Source of the DNA: Ancistrus triradiatus
Lineage: Eukaryota; Chordata; Actinopteri; Siluriformes; Loricariidae
Assembly: GCA_025084515.1 (NCBI GenBank)
Contig: JAJAGP010001344.1
Location: forward strand, 89,501-153,500
Reading direction: 5' to 3'
DNA length: 64,000 nt
Part shown: positions 12,203 to 23,257 of the stretch, piece by piece
How positions within the stretch are numbered: the stretch's first letter is position 1
How the letters are laid out: each line of letters opens with the position of its first letter
Notes under the pieces: generated by a model
The model's input: the letters and a program-made list of their open reading frames with translations, nothing else
What the model was told of the DNA's origin: nothing
Databases searched by the model: none
Program-made: the position numbers and the translations under genes

Positions 12203-12375
12203 TGACTATTGGGTAGCCTGGTGGTTAAGACTGTAGAGATTCAATTCTCACCTCTGCCAAGTTGCTACTGTTGAGTCCTTGACCCTTAACCCACAATTTC
12301 TTGGATTGTAGAAGTTGTAAGTTGCCCTTAAGGGCGTATGCTAAATGACTAAATGTAAATGTCTGCTAAATGTGA
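12203..12375 (+). mobile_element. tRNA-derived SINE, degraded
   Basis: GTAGCCTGGTGGTTAAGACT is the A-box region; the B box is damaged (GATTCAATTC). The core TGACCCTTAACCCACAA and a duplicated tail (AATGTCTGCTAAATG) are present. Same family as 8095-8277 with an internal loss. Confidence 0.7.
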
Positions 12376-12786
12376 GTGATACGATGACTTTAAACCGGTC
12401 ACAGTTTCTATGATGCGAATGTCATATCATGCGAACATGAGAAAGGGGCCACAGTTCTAAGAACAATGAAAAAGTTCCCCACGGCCAAAAATGACCTGTA
12501 AACTTGTAATTCACAGGGAGCAGGTGAGCATTTAACCTGAATGAGGTGCCAGTCCACTGCGGAGAATTGTATTTGATTTATGATACTATTCTTGGACACG
12601 TGGTAGTAAATTTTGTTTTTGAAGCAGTTTACAGTTTGTTTTGAAGTGTACTTCATTGAAGGTTGTTTACAAATGTACTACTACCCCATGTAATCTGGAT
12701 GCTGCATTCAGCTGCAAATTTGTCCTAAAATTCAGCGTCGAAAAATATTTGTGATAATATTATGGATCGTGATCCAACCAGAAATA

Positions 12787-13215
12787 CAGTGGTACATCGG
12801 TTCTCATTGTTAATTGTTGTTGATGTTGTTGTGGGGTTTTTTGTGACCGCTTGGATGAGTCGTCACTGCGCTCTTGGGGTAATTTTGGTCGGCCGGCCAC
12901 TCCTGGGAAGGTTCACCACTGTTCCATGTCTTCGCCATTTGTGGATAATAGCTCTCACTGTGGTTCGCTGGAGTCCCAAAGCTTTAGAAATGGGTTTGTA
13001 ACCCTTTCCAGACTGATGGATCTCCAATTACTTTTGTTCTCAATTGTTCCTGAATTTCTTTGGATCTCAGCATGATGTGTAGCTTTTAAGGATCTTTTGG
13101 TGTACTTCACTTTGTCAGGCAGGTCCTATTTAAGTGATGTCCTGATTGAGAACAGGTGTGGCAGTAATCAGGCCTGGGTGTGGCTAGAGACAGTGAACTC
13201 AGGTCATTATATCCA
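12787..13215 (-). mobile_element. Tc1-like transposase N-terminal (HTH) fragment
   Basis: The minus strand from about 13071 down to 12840 encodes a degraded paired-like helix-turn-helix region of a Tc1 transposase (the segment with SKALGLQ and NLPRSGRPTKIT in intact relatives; here KFHHC/GRP remain). A terminus TACAGTGGTACATCGGTTCT lies at 12787. Only the 5' half of the element is present. Confidence 0.65.
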
Positions 13216-13376
13216 TTTCCAATTTTGTGTTTAAGTAACCATTTGAATTTGGTAAATCTTCCTTTTGTGCCAAACGTGATCAAACGCATCACATCATATG
13301 TCATCACAAAATACTGACTAGTCATTGCTCAAGTCAAAAGCGCCACAACTTAAGCCTGTTGTTTTCTTTACTCCAG

Positions 13377-13478
13377 GTGTGCCAGATCACGGCGCAGCCA
13401 CCTGTCCAAGCCGAGCTGATCGTTAGGTTCCAGCAGCTGCAGTCACGTCTGGCCACGCTGAAGATTGAGAATGAGGAG
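13377..13478 (+). CDS. srgap1: srgap1 exon 4 of window: F-BAR extension
   Basis: Thirty-four codons, phase 0 at both ends, acceptor CTCCAG and donor GTAAGC. It encodes VCQITAQPPVQAELIVRFQQ and ends LATLKIENEE, a coiled-coil-like segment with heptad-style leucines. It matches human srGAP1 near residues 342-375 (numbering from memory), with a few substitutions such as IVRF where human has MLRY. Confidence 0.93.
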
Positions 13479-14092
13479 GTAAGCAAGCCTGAGGTTCTTC
13501 AAAGAGCTATGCTTTAAACTGGTAAATCATTTTTGTCTCGTTCTCCTTTGTATCAAACTCCTGTCCTACAGCTACTTGGTGACATGTCAAAGACAAGCCC
13601 TTGCAGAGTCAGCCCCATAGATATGTTGCGTCAGAATGAGACAGCATTACACTAGATTTATCTGGCTGCTTTTGTTGCCAGAGCCTAATTGTATAAGACA
13701 CTTGGGAAGATTGGCAGTGTGTCTCCTCTAAACGATCCAAGCACTTTATTTTATTTCTTTTTTATTTTCTTTTTTATTGTCTGAGCCCTTATCTGAAAGC
13801 TCATGCTGCAGCAGCTATGTTTTCCTGCTGTATTGAAAAGCCAAAAGTATGGAAAAGATGTTAACGCTGTGTATGAACATAATATTGTGAGTCTTATCTC
13901 CCGTCTTTCTTCTCTTATCTCAGTTTCTTCATCGCACTATTCCACATTCTCATACTTTCTTTTCTTTGGTCTGTGTGGCAGTGGGCCACTGAGAGTGCAG
14001 AGCTGACTGCACTGATAGGGGCTGAGTCTTGGCTGAACTAGATCAGCATCACTTCAGTTTCTCCATTCCAAACCCTGGGCATGTATTTATTC

Positions 14093-14396
14093 TACAGTGG
14101 GGCAAAAAAGTATTTAGTGAGCAGCTGATTGTGCAAGTTCTCCTACTTAGAAAGGTGAGAGAGGTCTGTAATTTTCATCATAGGTACACTTCAACTACAA
14201 TTACAAAGTATTGAGTTAAAATTTTGTCATTGACCAAATACTTATTTTCCACCATGATTTACAATTAAATTCTTTAAAAATCTTACAATGTGATTTCCTG
14301 GATTTTTTTCTCATTTTGTCTCTCATAGTTGAAGTGTGCCTATGATGAAAATTACAGACCTCTCTCATCTTTCCAAGTAGGAGAACTTGCACAATC
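14093..14396. mobile_element. Tc1-like non-autonomous element, right end cut
   Basis: Same family as 1674-2073. The left end CTACAGTGGGGCAAAAAAGT is complete; the right arm stops at GAGAACTTGCACAATC before its last 30 or so bases. The middle is shorter than in the 1674 copy. Confidence 0.8.
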
Positions 14397-14506
14397 TCCA
14401 GGTTGTTCCAGAATGTTTCTGAAGTAAGAGATTTATGTACAGACCTTTCCTGCTACCTGGATTTGCAGTGGTCAGATACTTTAGACACTAGCAGATGATT
14501 CTAAGG

Positions 14507-14660
14507 CAGTGGTGATTCAGTGGTTTAGGTAATGGACTGTTAACAAGGTTGGGAATTCAATTCCCAGCACTGCCAAGCTACAACTGTTAAGGCCAAGAGC
14601 AAGGCCCTTAATTCTTGGGTATATCAATTGTGAGCCTCTCATATGTCTGCTAAGGATAAG
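14507..14660 (+). mobile_element. tRNA-derived SINE, second subfamily
   Basis: GCAGTGGTGATTCAGTGGTT then GAATTCAATTCCCAGCACTG and the core AAGAGCAAGGCCCTTAA. The head differs from the GACTGTGGTAGCC subfamily and resembles the common catfish-type SINE head; tail damaged. Confidence 0.65.
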
Positions 14661-15289
14661 ACAAGTCACTTATTTATAAGGGTTTCTCTAGACAGCCTGC
14701 TGGATGGTCAAGCACATGCTTCACAGAGTTACCTACAGAGTTACCCACACTTGAAATTTATCGTACCAGCACAACATACACTAACAGACCTTCAGCAGAA
14801 CAGTGAGTGTCATCGAGTATTCTTGCACTTGAGTAATCACATCATGGGAAACCTCCAAATTTACAGTAATTGGGTTTCTACTTTGCAACCAGCTAGTAAT
14901 CTCACAGAAATGTGGAATGTAAGTACGTGATATAAACTTCAAACTATAATATTATTTATATATTTGTTTAAATAATAAGGGAAACCCGCTACAGTCAGTG
15001 AAAATGAGCCCAAATAAAGCCAAGTTTTTAAAATAAGCAGACCTGGAAGCCGTATTGGTTTGGCCGCGAGCATGCGCAGACTGAGAAAACCGATTGAAAT
15101 CGGGTAACTGGTATACATGCTATCTGAAATCGGATTACTGAAATTAAATCCAGCTCTCTTTTTCTGATATCTTGATCTGTTTTCTAGATCTTAGTATGTT
15201 GAATATATTACCACTTGAATAATTAGAATACTGCAGCAATTTAACTATGATCGGATTAATAAGTGACTGTAAACAGTGTCACTGAACTG

Positions 15290-15514
15290 CTGAGAATGGT
15301 TCACCACCCAAATAGTACCTGATCTGTGGTGGTCTCGTAGGGGCCCTGACCATTAGAGAATGGAGTAAAGGGGACTAACAAAGTATGTAGCGAAACAGAT
15401 GGACTACAGTCTGTAATTGTCGAACTACAGAGTTTATTTGTACTCTGTACTTCTTTATGGTGAGTGGAACTGATGAAATGGACAGTGAGTGTATAAACAA
15501 GGAGGAGTATCTAA
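15290..15514. repeat. Teleost interspersed repeat, one arm
   Basis: Contains ATGGACTACAGTCTGTAATT and AAATGGACAGTGAGTGTA, text I recognise as one arm of a widespread fish palindromic element whose ends read like CACTGATCAGCCATAACATT. Its right part ends where the Tc1 copy at 15515 begins, so the Tc1 probably inserted into it. Confidence 0.6.
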
Positions 15515-16732
15515 TACACTGCCTGGCCAAAAAAAGGTCACCACCTGGATTTAACTAAGCAAATAGGTAAGAGCCTCCCATCGGATAATTACTGCAGTGG
15601 TGATTGTGTTTTAGCTGGCAACAAGTTATTTAACCCTAACTGATGCAGTGAGGAGCTTCTCATTTGTTAAACAATCATGTCGAAAGACACATCCTGTGGT
15701 CGTGGAAAAGATGTTAATCTGTTTCAGAAGGGTCAAATTATTGGTATGCATCAAGCAGAGAAAACATCTAAGAAGATTGCTGAAACTACTAAAATATGGT
15801 TAAGAAGTGTCCAACGCATTATTAAAAAGTGGAAGTACAGTGGAGAAACATCATCTTCGAGGAAGGAATGTGTTCAGATAAAATTCTTGAATGATTGTGA
15901 TCACTTAAACATTTGGTGACATCAAATTGTAGAAAAACAACAGTAGAACTCAGGGATATGTTTAATAGTGAAAGTTGCAAAGGGAACTCAAGGGATTGGG
16001 ACTTAACAGCTGTGTAGCCTTAAGAAAACCACTTGTCAGTGAGGCTAATCGGCAAAAATGGCTTCAATTTGCTGGGAACATAAAGATTGGACTCTGGAGC
16101 AATTGAAGAAGGTCATATGGTCTGACGAATCCAGATTTACCCTCTTCCAGAGGGATGGGCACATCAGGATAAGAAGAGGGGCAGCTGAAGTGATGCACCC
16201 ATCATGCCTAGTACAAGCCTGTGGAGGCAGTGGTATGATCTGGGGTTGCTGCAGTTGGTCAGGTTTAGGTTCAGCAACGTTATGCGCCTAAAGTATGAGG
16301 TCAGCTGAATACCTGAATATACTGAACGACCAGGTTATTCCATCAATGGACTTTTGCTTCCCTGAAGGCACGGGCATATTCCAAGATGAGGATGCCAGGA
16401 TTCACCGGACTCAAATTGTGAAAGTGTGGTTCAGGGAGCATGAGACATCATTTTCACACATGGATTGGGTACCACAGAGTTCAGACCTGAACCCCATTGA
16501 GAATCTTTGGGATGTGCTGGAGAAGACTTTGCACAGTGGTCCAAATATCCCATCATCTCAGTACAAGATCTTGGGGGAAAAAGGACTTCAACTCTGGTCA
16601 GAAAGAAATGATGAGACATTGCAGAAGCTTATGGAAACGATGCCGCAGCGAAAGCGTGCCGTAGTCAAAGCTAAAGGTGATTAAACGAAACATTAGTGTA
16701 TGACTTTTTTTTTTTTTGGCCAGGCAGTGTAT
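15515..16732 (+). mobile_element. Tc1-like transposon, nearly complete, frameshifted (DD36E)
   Basis: The best copy of its family: 1.2 kb with both inverted ends (TACACTGCCTGGCCAAAAAA and its inverse ending GGCCAGGCAGTGTA). The transposase starts at ATG 15677 (MSKDTSCGRGKDVNLFQKGQ), an HTH region, then is broken by frameshifts; later pieces are at 16058-16291 (WSDESRFTLF, first catalytic Asp) and 16295-16684 (FQDEDARIHR and NPIENLWDVLEK, ending at TAA 16682). The usual QDDN reads QDED, so a catalytic residue is altered as well. Inactive. Confidence 0.9.
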
Positions 16733-17839
16733 TACAGTATACCAAATCAGTAAAACTTCTACTCAACTTCTGTCATCACTTTTGTATAGATATTGTCTAT
16801 GGAAATGCACTGTCTGTACAGTTTATATCAGTTCACACATGTTATGAAAGTCACTGTGCCTGTAGTGCTATAGAAATGCAAACCAGAGTTGCTGAACCCT
16901 TTGGCTATCTCAGACTTTTCTTCTGTGGAAGCTTATTGTGGCTTGTGGTCTGCAGCAGACTCTGGTCAGTGAAGGACATTAGTTTGAGGTTATTTCCTGG
17001 AGTTCTGAGATAACCAAGGTATTTATTGCATACAGATTTCACATTTCCTTTCCATCACTCACAGGACTGTGAAATAAAAAAAGAGCATGCTGGATTTCCT
17101 GGATATAGAGCAATGGCCTGTCCAGCTGAAACCCTCTCTTCTTTTTCTTTTGAACTGACATGTTTTGCAGCTGTTTCCTAGAGCCCATGCCATAACCCCC
17201 CGAACACAATAGAGAAGCTTACTGACAATCCTTATAGGCTGTACCACACACCATACAGTCTGAAGCACTCACACAGACCTTCAGTAGAGTCATGAGGGAA
17301 GACCTCATTGAAACATGCCACAGTGGATACTTCATCTTCTGTAATGCTTGTTTCTTTAAAGAGCTCGCATTTTGCTGAAAGAGATGAGCAATCAACGAGC
17401 GATAAACTTTCTGAACTCAGTCGCTCTTTTCCCGTCTTTCATCATCCTTATAGATACTCTCTGAGTTAGATACTCTCATACTAAATCCACATCAGCTCTA
17501 TGTACAGCCCTCTGTGGGAAGTGTCTGTATCAGTCTTGCTGAAAAGATAAACCTCAGGGAGGCTCATCAAAGTTCGAGCTGTGTACTCTACACCCACTGC
17601 AGTGTGAAATCACGGCTTGCTGTTAGCTTGTCTAACACCAAGCTGCCTGCCATTTAACACGTTGCCACGTACATTCACACTGAGGTAATCACAACAGTAC
17701 TTGGCCTGTGGACTTCAGTTTTTCAGACCAGTTGAACCGTTGAACAAAATGTAATGTGAATTGTGCTACATGAGAAAAACCTAGAACACATTTATCGAAT
17801 TTATCTGTTTTATTTAGCCTACTTTTGTGTACTTTGTGC

Positions 17840-17905
17840 TTATAGTATATCTAAACTACTGGAAGACTGTAATTTCCCTTCAGAGATTAATAAAATCTCA
17901 TCTCA
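17840..17905 (+). mobile_element. Retroposon 3' tail with ATCTC repeats
   Basis: GACTGTAATTTCCCTTCAGA, then ATTAATAAAATCTCATCTCA: the 3' terminus typical of fish LINE-type insertions, ending in a short tandem repeat. The body is absent (5' truncation). Confidence 0.6.
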
Positions 17906-18453
17906 TCTTATGAAAGCAAAGCTAAGTGATATTTTAATGAGTGATACATTCACTTTAAAGGGCTTTTAGAGTTCTTCTGAAAAGAATCCTCCAGTGTTGA
18001 TGTCGTCATACTTATTGATCCTGCTACTGAATTTGGACGTTTTGTGCAGGCAGTAACTATATACCTTCCACATGTACCTGATAAAATGGCCAGTGTGCTT
18101 AAATCCACCTAATGATCTCACAACTGAGTGTAACTGAAGCAGATCTGATGTCTGTCAACCTGTTGTAACATGCTGGCGTTTTGTCCTCAGTTTTGGGTCG
18201 TTTGAAGCAGGCCCTTTCTCCCTTTTCAGAACATGTACACAAACAGGCATGGCAGCTCTTTGGAGAAGTCAACAAAACATGTTGCTGAATGTTGAAAAGC
18301 AGTTATGTTTTAGACACGTGCTTGCTTTCAATGTGTTCAGGCTGGAACAATGGCGAGTGAATCACTGAGGTTAGAGTCAGGCAGTAAAAAGACAGCAGGG
18401 ATTGGGTTTCTTCCGGAGGTTTAGGCCACACATTCGGCCTGCTCTGTTTCATG

Positions 18454-18506
18454 CACCCAGTATGTGAGGGGAAAAATCAGCACCCAGTATGTGAGGGAAA
18501 AATCAG
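18454..18506. repeat. 27-bp tandem duplication
   Basis: CACCCAGTATGTGAGGGG with AAAAATCAG is followed at once by a second copy lacking one G. Two units only; probably a recent slippage or assembly duplication. Confidence 0.8.
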
Positions 18507-18654
18507 TAAATCAGTTCCATAGTTTTACATTGTGATTGATACTGACTTTGAATAAATCAGAAATTTCTGGTTAGAATGATAAAATGTAGAAAAATCTCCA
18601 AATTACATTCTAACCCTTGAGCACTCTGTCATTTAAATGTAACGGGTTAAGGTG

Positions 18655-18705
18655 GGGGGTACGTGGATTTACTCTGGGTACTCCCGTTTTCTCCTATCGT
18701 GAATA
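18655..18705 (+). mobile_element. SINE fragment
   Basis: GTGGATTTACTCTGGGTACT then CCCGTTTTCTCC matches the middle of the SINE at 20970-21190. Only about 50 bp remain. Confidence 0.5.
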
Positions 18706-19589
18706 ACCATTGATGCTGATGCGACATAAACAAACATAAAAACCCTAGACTGCTGGTCACAGGAATTCATGTCCATGCTTTTTTGTGTTTTCCGTTCCCC
18801 GAGGCACAAATAGCGTGATTGTGTTTCAGCCACATGAGCTTGATAATATCTGTTTGCTCATTTATTAATCGGATTTCTACTTTTTTTTTTTTATCAAGGT
18901 CTGGGTACGAGCAAACATAACTGGAGTCAAACAAGATGCTTAGACAGAAGGCCAGCTCTATGTGCATTTGCAACCATAAAAATTCCCAAATATTTAAAGT
19001 GGAATGACACCAGGTTAAAAAGCAAGGCAATAGATTACAATTTTTATGACAACTGCAGATTTATTAGTGAGTCATAAAGCCACTGGAGTGGTGCTAGCAT
19101 CATGTACATCCCATGAAATCAGATCAGTGACTGTTTGCTTACCTGAGTGCATGTAAACATGCCAAAATCAGATATTTTTTTGTAGTTCTACAGTCATTAT
19201 AGAATAAACATCCAGTCACACCCCAGTATCTGAACTCTGAGTATCTGATTTCCCACTATAACATAAGAGCTATTATAATCCCCCTCCCCACTATCCAGGC
19301 CCAGTGTAACAGATGTCGAGCTAAAATGAAATGTAATGTAAATGACATAGGTGGTGCCTCTGAATGGTATTTTGCCTCTACGTTCATCTTCCACTTCCTT
19401 AAGGAGCTACACTTTTTGGTTGGTACAGTGACAACACAAGTTAATGAATAAACTCTCTGTGGGCCAACAGAGGATATTTTGCCATTTTTATTTATACTCA
19501 TACAGCAAGTAATATTTACCAGGAAATAACCTGAGGGCAGACACACACACACAAATACAAACTCTCCATTCAGGTTATGCCTTTTTTGA

Positions 19590-19684
19590 GCTTGGAGCTT
19601 TCTGTTAGGACCTGTGAAAATCCGGTGATGTTCTTGGCAATGTATATGCAGAAATACCTGAAGTTCTAAAGGGTTCACAAACTG
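19590..19684. mobile_element. Tc1-like end fragment
   Basis: ATGCAGAAATACCTGAAGTT, then CTAAAGGGTTCACAAACT, the terminus of a Tc1 family also seen at 35640-35722. It ends at the start of the GT/GA-rich tract. Confidence 0.55.
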
Positions 19685-19775
19685 TGTGTGTTTGTGTTTG
19701 TGTGCGTGAGAGAGAGAGAGAGAGAGAGAGGGAGGAAAAGAAAATGAAAAGGAGAGAGGGAGGGAGGGAGAGAAC
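19685..19775. repeat. GT then GA/GGA purine microsatellite
   Basis: A GT run passes into (GA) of about 11 units and then into GGGA units (GGGAGGGAGGGAG). Almost pure purine on the plus strand over 70 bp. Long open frames read through it on the minus strand are low-complexity artefacts. Confidence 0.85.
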
Positions 19776-19889
19776 GAGGACAAACGTCTCCACTATATTA
19801 AGGTATAAGGCTGACAGAATGAGGTAGAATGAGGAAGATGCCAGCTTGAGGTGAAGATTTTCCCATAAGAAATGAATATAGGGCTTCCA

Positions 19890-20562
19890 AGCCACTTTTT
19901 TTCAATACGGTGGTTTCGATACAATATGAGCTGTGAGTCCAGTACATTAGTATTATATTATTATGAAAAAACCTTTACTGAGCAGGAAAGCCAGTCGCAG
20001 TTCTAAACCAACAGTTCAGGCATGCTGTAATGTTACACATGCGACATCTAGCGGCAGGTTCTGAAATAGGTTCTGTGCTCCATCTAGATACTGTAAGTAA
20101 GGAAAGAGCATATAATCTCACCACAGAGATTTTAAGCATTGGGCAGCATCAGAAACAGGTAAGCTCGATGCTGTTTTGGTTAATCTGAGGAAATAGAAAC
20201 TCAAATCTAAGTTTTCATAATTTATCTCTATAGTGCAAAGCTAGAGAGACTATGGAGACAAATCCTCCAGAGGAGAGTGTGGACCCTGAGCTACCTGGAC
20301 CATGCCCTTCAAAAAAGAAATCAGCAATGGCAGAGCTCTTTTGTGATATGTTTTTTTTTTAATTTTTTTTTTAAAACCCCAGCAAAGAAAGCCATGTTCC
20401 AAGCTTGCAGAGCAGGAAGTTCTATTGGCCTGTTTGATCTCATTAAAAAGGGAATTAAAATCAAATTTCTTTCTTCATTTTGTATGGAAAATATGTTGTA
20501 TCATGGATCAAAAACCGCAATACGTATCGTATTGTGAAAGTTCTGTATCGTTGCACCCCTAA
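19890..20562 (+). mobile_element. hAT-like element remnant
   Basis: Right end reads GTATCGTTGCACCCCTAA, a hAT-type terminus (inverse TTAGGGGTGCAACGATAC). At 20252 a short frame starts METNPPEESVDPELPGPCPS, then KKKSAMAELFCDMF, which looks like a hAT transposase internal linker, and stops. The left end is degraded and placed by eye. Confidence 0.55.
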
Positions 20563-20969
20563 TGTTCAAATAAAGTTTGACTGGAATATTTTTTTAATGA
20601 AGTCATTCTAAGCAAGTCCCATTCTCAACACTGTCCTCAGCAGCTTTGTCTGGAGGGATGCACCAGACTGGTCCTTGACATTTTTAGATTTATGGAAATG
20701 CTCCAAGACTGGTGAGGAAGCATGTATGGAAATGAATTCTAAAAGCCTGAATGAATAACATTCCACTCAGGGTTCCTGCTGTCTGCTCTTGAAGTACTGC
20801 AGAATTGATTGCTTTGGTCTGGTGTCCACGTTCAAGGTCTGGTGCTTTTGTTACATGGCAGAAGTGGAGAGTCAGCTTTCCTGCTTATTCTGTCAGCTAT
20901 TCACTCAGCGGTGTGTGTTGGCTCTGTCAGCTGTTGGCTTGGTGCCAAACAACAGGGTTTTTTTTTTAC

Positions 20970-21190
20970 CCTTTGTCATTGAGTGGCACTGCCACCTCAC
21001 AGCAGAAGTTCTTGGGTTTTCATCCCAGGGTGGAGTGACTTGGGTCCTTCTCGGTAGAGTCTGCATGTCCTCATCCTCATGTCTACGTGGGTTTTTACTC
21101 TGGGTACTCCCGGTTTTCCTTCCCCACAGTCCAAAGACATGTTATTCAGTTAATTGATTACACTAAAATGTCATTGAGGATGTGCCTCTT
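20970..21190 (+). mobile_element. tRNA-derived SINE (DANA/HE1-like)
   Basis: GAGTGGCACTGCCACCTCAC, B-box region CTTGGGTTTTCATCCCAGGG, then GTCTGCATGTCCTCATCC, GTGGGTTTTTACTCTGGGTA and CACAGTCCAAAGACATG. This is the well-known teleost SINE text with A/B boxes partly mutated. Confidence 0.75.
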
Positions 21191-21689
21191 GAACCATACT
21201 TGAATTAAACAGAAGAAGTGTCCACTTAAGGTTAACATAGTTGCAGATATGAGTTATCATATATATATTTTTAATTTGTTTTTGCAGGAGGCTATAGTTT
21301 GTGTTTTTTATGGGCATGAACAGACTAGGATGCACTTAGATAAACAAGAAAATGGTTACATACAGTCACTGTGAGGTATTCACCATCGTTCCTCAGCCTT
21401 TCAGTTATATTCTACCAGATATTTTCTTTAATATCCATGTTTTTATGTTCAGCTTGTTCTTGTCGTATAAGCTCTTGTGCTCTGCTACTAGCAGGATGAG
21501 CTGTTCTGCCTGACAACCGAGCTCTGATTGTTCAGACTGATTGTTGCAGAAATTAAAACAGGCTCTGATAAACATTTTATGCATCGTTGCAGTCAGTATC
21601 AGACTCGGTACGAAGGACAGCATTAATATTCGTGTGTTCTTTTACAAAACTTTACATCTTTAGTCTAATTGCTTAGATTGTATCCTCTC

Positions 21690-21742
21690 TTAATTGTGAG
21701 TCACTCTGAATAAGGGCATCTGCTAAATGATTGTAAATGAAA
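21690..21742 (+). mobile_element. SINE 3' fragment
   Basis: AATTGTGAGTCACTCTGAAT then AAGGGCATCTGCTAAATG: only the tail of the 8095-type SINE. It sits 60 bp upstream of the exon 5 acceptor. Confidence 0.7.
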
Positions 21743-21803
21743 ATATAGGTAGCAAGAAGTTTTCTTTTCTACCTTTCTTAATCATGTGAGTCTTTATTTC
21801 CAG

Positions 21804-22001
21804 ATCAAGAAGACCTCTGAGGCCACACTCACCACCATCCAGGACATGGTAACTATCGAGGACTATGATGTCTCTGAGTGTTTCCACCATAGCCGCTCCA
21901 CAGAGTCGGTGAAGTCCACTGTGTCTGAGACGTACCTCAGCAAACCCAGCATCGCCAAGAGACGTGCCAACCAGCAGGAGACAGAGCAGTTCTACTTCAT
22001 G
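21804..22001 (+). CDS. srgap1: srgap1 exon 5 of window: F-BAR extension
   Basis: Sixty-six codons, phase 0 at both ends, acceptor TTTCCAG and donor GTGAGT. It encodes IKKTSEATLTTIQDMVTIED, then DYDVSECFHHSRSTESVKST and SIAKRRANQQETEQFYFM. The srGAP family keeps this block almost unchanged; it belongs to the extended F-BARx region that packs on the RhoGAP and SH3 part. It follows the 8.3-kb intron. Confidence 0.95.
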
Positions 22002-23172
22002 GTGAGTACAGATTCATTGTTTATTGGTACAATTTTTTATTATGGAAGTAATTCCCTTGCAGAGGTGCTGGGCGAGATCTAATAAAGACTGAAACAGTCG
22101 CAGCATTCGTAGCATTTCTCTTAACCATAAGGCACTTAGATATGCTGCTTATTGAACTACTTGGTTTTTACCTGTATCTGTAGATTTTAATTTGTCAATT
22201 TCCATGTGAAAAATTCCTCATGACAAATGCGGATAGGCAAGTTGTGTATATATAAACTACAAACACGTGCTCAAGCGGTGTAGGAGGATGGACAAAGTAG
22301 AAGTTCCCAATGCTACAAAATTATGTATAGCAAAAATTAGGTGGAGTTTTGGAGATGTCAGAATGAGTTTGGAATTGATTTAGTAAGTAAGTTATTATTA
22401 ATGTAAAGGCTCATTAAGTACATTTGTATTGGTCTGCAGCAGAGCTTAATATGTAGACAATGAGGTGGTGGAACCTGTATGGGACCAACAGTGAGAGAAG
22501 AATGACATTTACATTTACACAAAAACAGCATTTACAGCATTTAGCAGACGCCCTTATCCAGAGCGACTTACAATTGGTACAGTCTTACAATCCAAGCAAT
22601 TGTGGGTTAAGGGTCTTGCTCAAGGACCCAACAGTGGCAGCTTGGCAGAGGTGGGATTTGAACCCTGGACCTTCTGGTCTATAGTCCAGTCCTTAACCAC
22701 TAGGCTACCACAGTCCCACATTAGTAACAGGAGGTACTTCTGGCTTTAATAGTACTAGACTCCCAAAGTTTTGTGCCACTTTCAGTAGTTTTTGGTGGTC
22801 ATGTTAGTTTGTACCTTTCAGCCAGTTAAAATGAAAAATGAAACAAGGCCAAGTTATATATTTCTAGAACATTGTAGGAGCCTTATGTTTAAGCCAAATG
22901 ACTTCTGCTGTGATCTATAGGGCACTATAAATGGTAATGTAAATTATTCTAAACGGTGTATAGGGCACTACATAGGCAGTAGAGTCATTTTAGATTCAAC
23001 TCTATTTCTGTTTTATCTTTTGGTTATGCAGAGGTGCTGGATCTTAGTTTAGAGCTCAGCTGAACCCTGGCACAAATTAATCCCTGCCCTGCAGCAATAC
23101 TGTATAGTGTAGCTTTAGCTAGCACTCTGATTTCACTCATGTCTTTGTCCTCTTCCTCTGGTGTCTGTGCAG
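22002..23172 (+). other. srgap1 intron 5
   Basis: Contains one SINE (22503-22719). The remaining 450 bp at 22720-23172 and 500 bp at 22002-22502 show no recognised element. Confidence 0.7.
22503..22719 (-). mobile_element. tRNA-derived SINE
   Basis: Minus orientation: starts ACATTTACATTTACAC with the tail TTTAGCAGACGCCCTTATCC, core GGGTCTTGCTCAAGGACC, B box GGATTTGAACCCTGG and the head CCACTAGGCTACCACAGTCC. Nearly full length. Confidence 0.85.
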
Positions 23173-23257
23173 AAATTCCGTGAGTTTCTGGAGGGCAGTA
23201 ATCTCATCGCCAAACTCCAGGCAAAGCATGACCTGCTGAAGAGAGCTCTGGGAGAAG
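23173..23257 (+). CDS. srgap1: srgap1 exon 6 of window: end of F-BAR extension
   Basis: Twenty-eight codons plus the first base of a Gly codon (phase 1 end). It encodes KFREFLEGSNLIAKLQAKHD and ends LLKRALGE, then G split across the intron. Acceptor GTGCAG, donor GTAACC. It matches human srGAP1 with small changes (KFREF for KLREY). Confidence 0.93.

Larger units (their letters stand above)
11745..13376 (+). other. srgap1 intron 3
   Basis: Contains a SINE (12203-12375) and a Tc1 N-terminal fragment (12787-13215). The part 11745-12200 and the part 12376-12786 show nothing further that I recognise. Confidence 0.65.
13479..21803 (+). other. srgap1 intron 4 (8.3 kb)
   Basis: Holds elements at 14093, 14507, 15290, 15515, 19590, 19890, 20970 and 21690. 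The long part 16733-19590 is mostly unrecognised sequence apart from a retroposon tail (17840-17905), a 27-bp tandem duplication (18454-18506) and a SINE piece (18655-18705). Part 13479-14092 is featureless. Confidence 0.65.

Noticed and set aside
15677..16684. Possible domesticated transposase gene
   Set aside because: The frame is interrupted by frameshifts and a catalytic motif is altered; it still has transposon ends, so it is a dead transposon, not a host gene.
19256..19895. Minus-strand frames of 175 and 96 residues
   Set aside because: They run through the GA/GT microsatellite (Ser-Leu-Ser-Leu and Thr-His strings); no conserved protein character.
20789..21157. Plus-strand frame of 122 residues
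   Set aside because: It covers a SINE (20970-21190), and its upstream part has no protein similarity I know.
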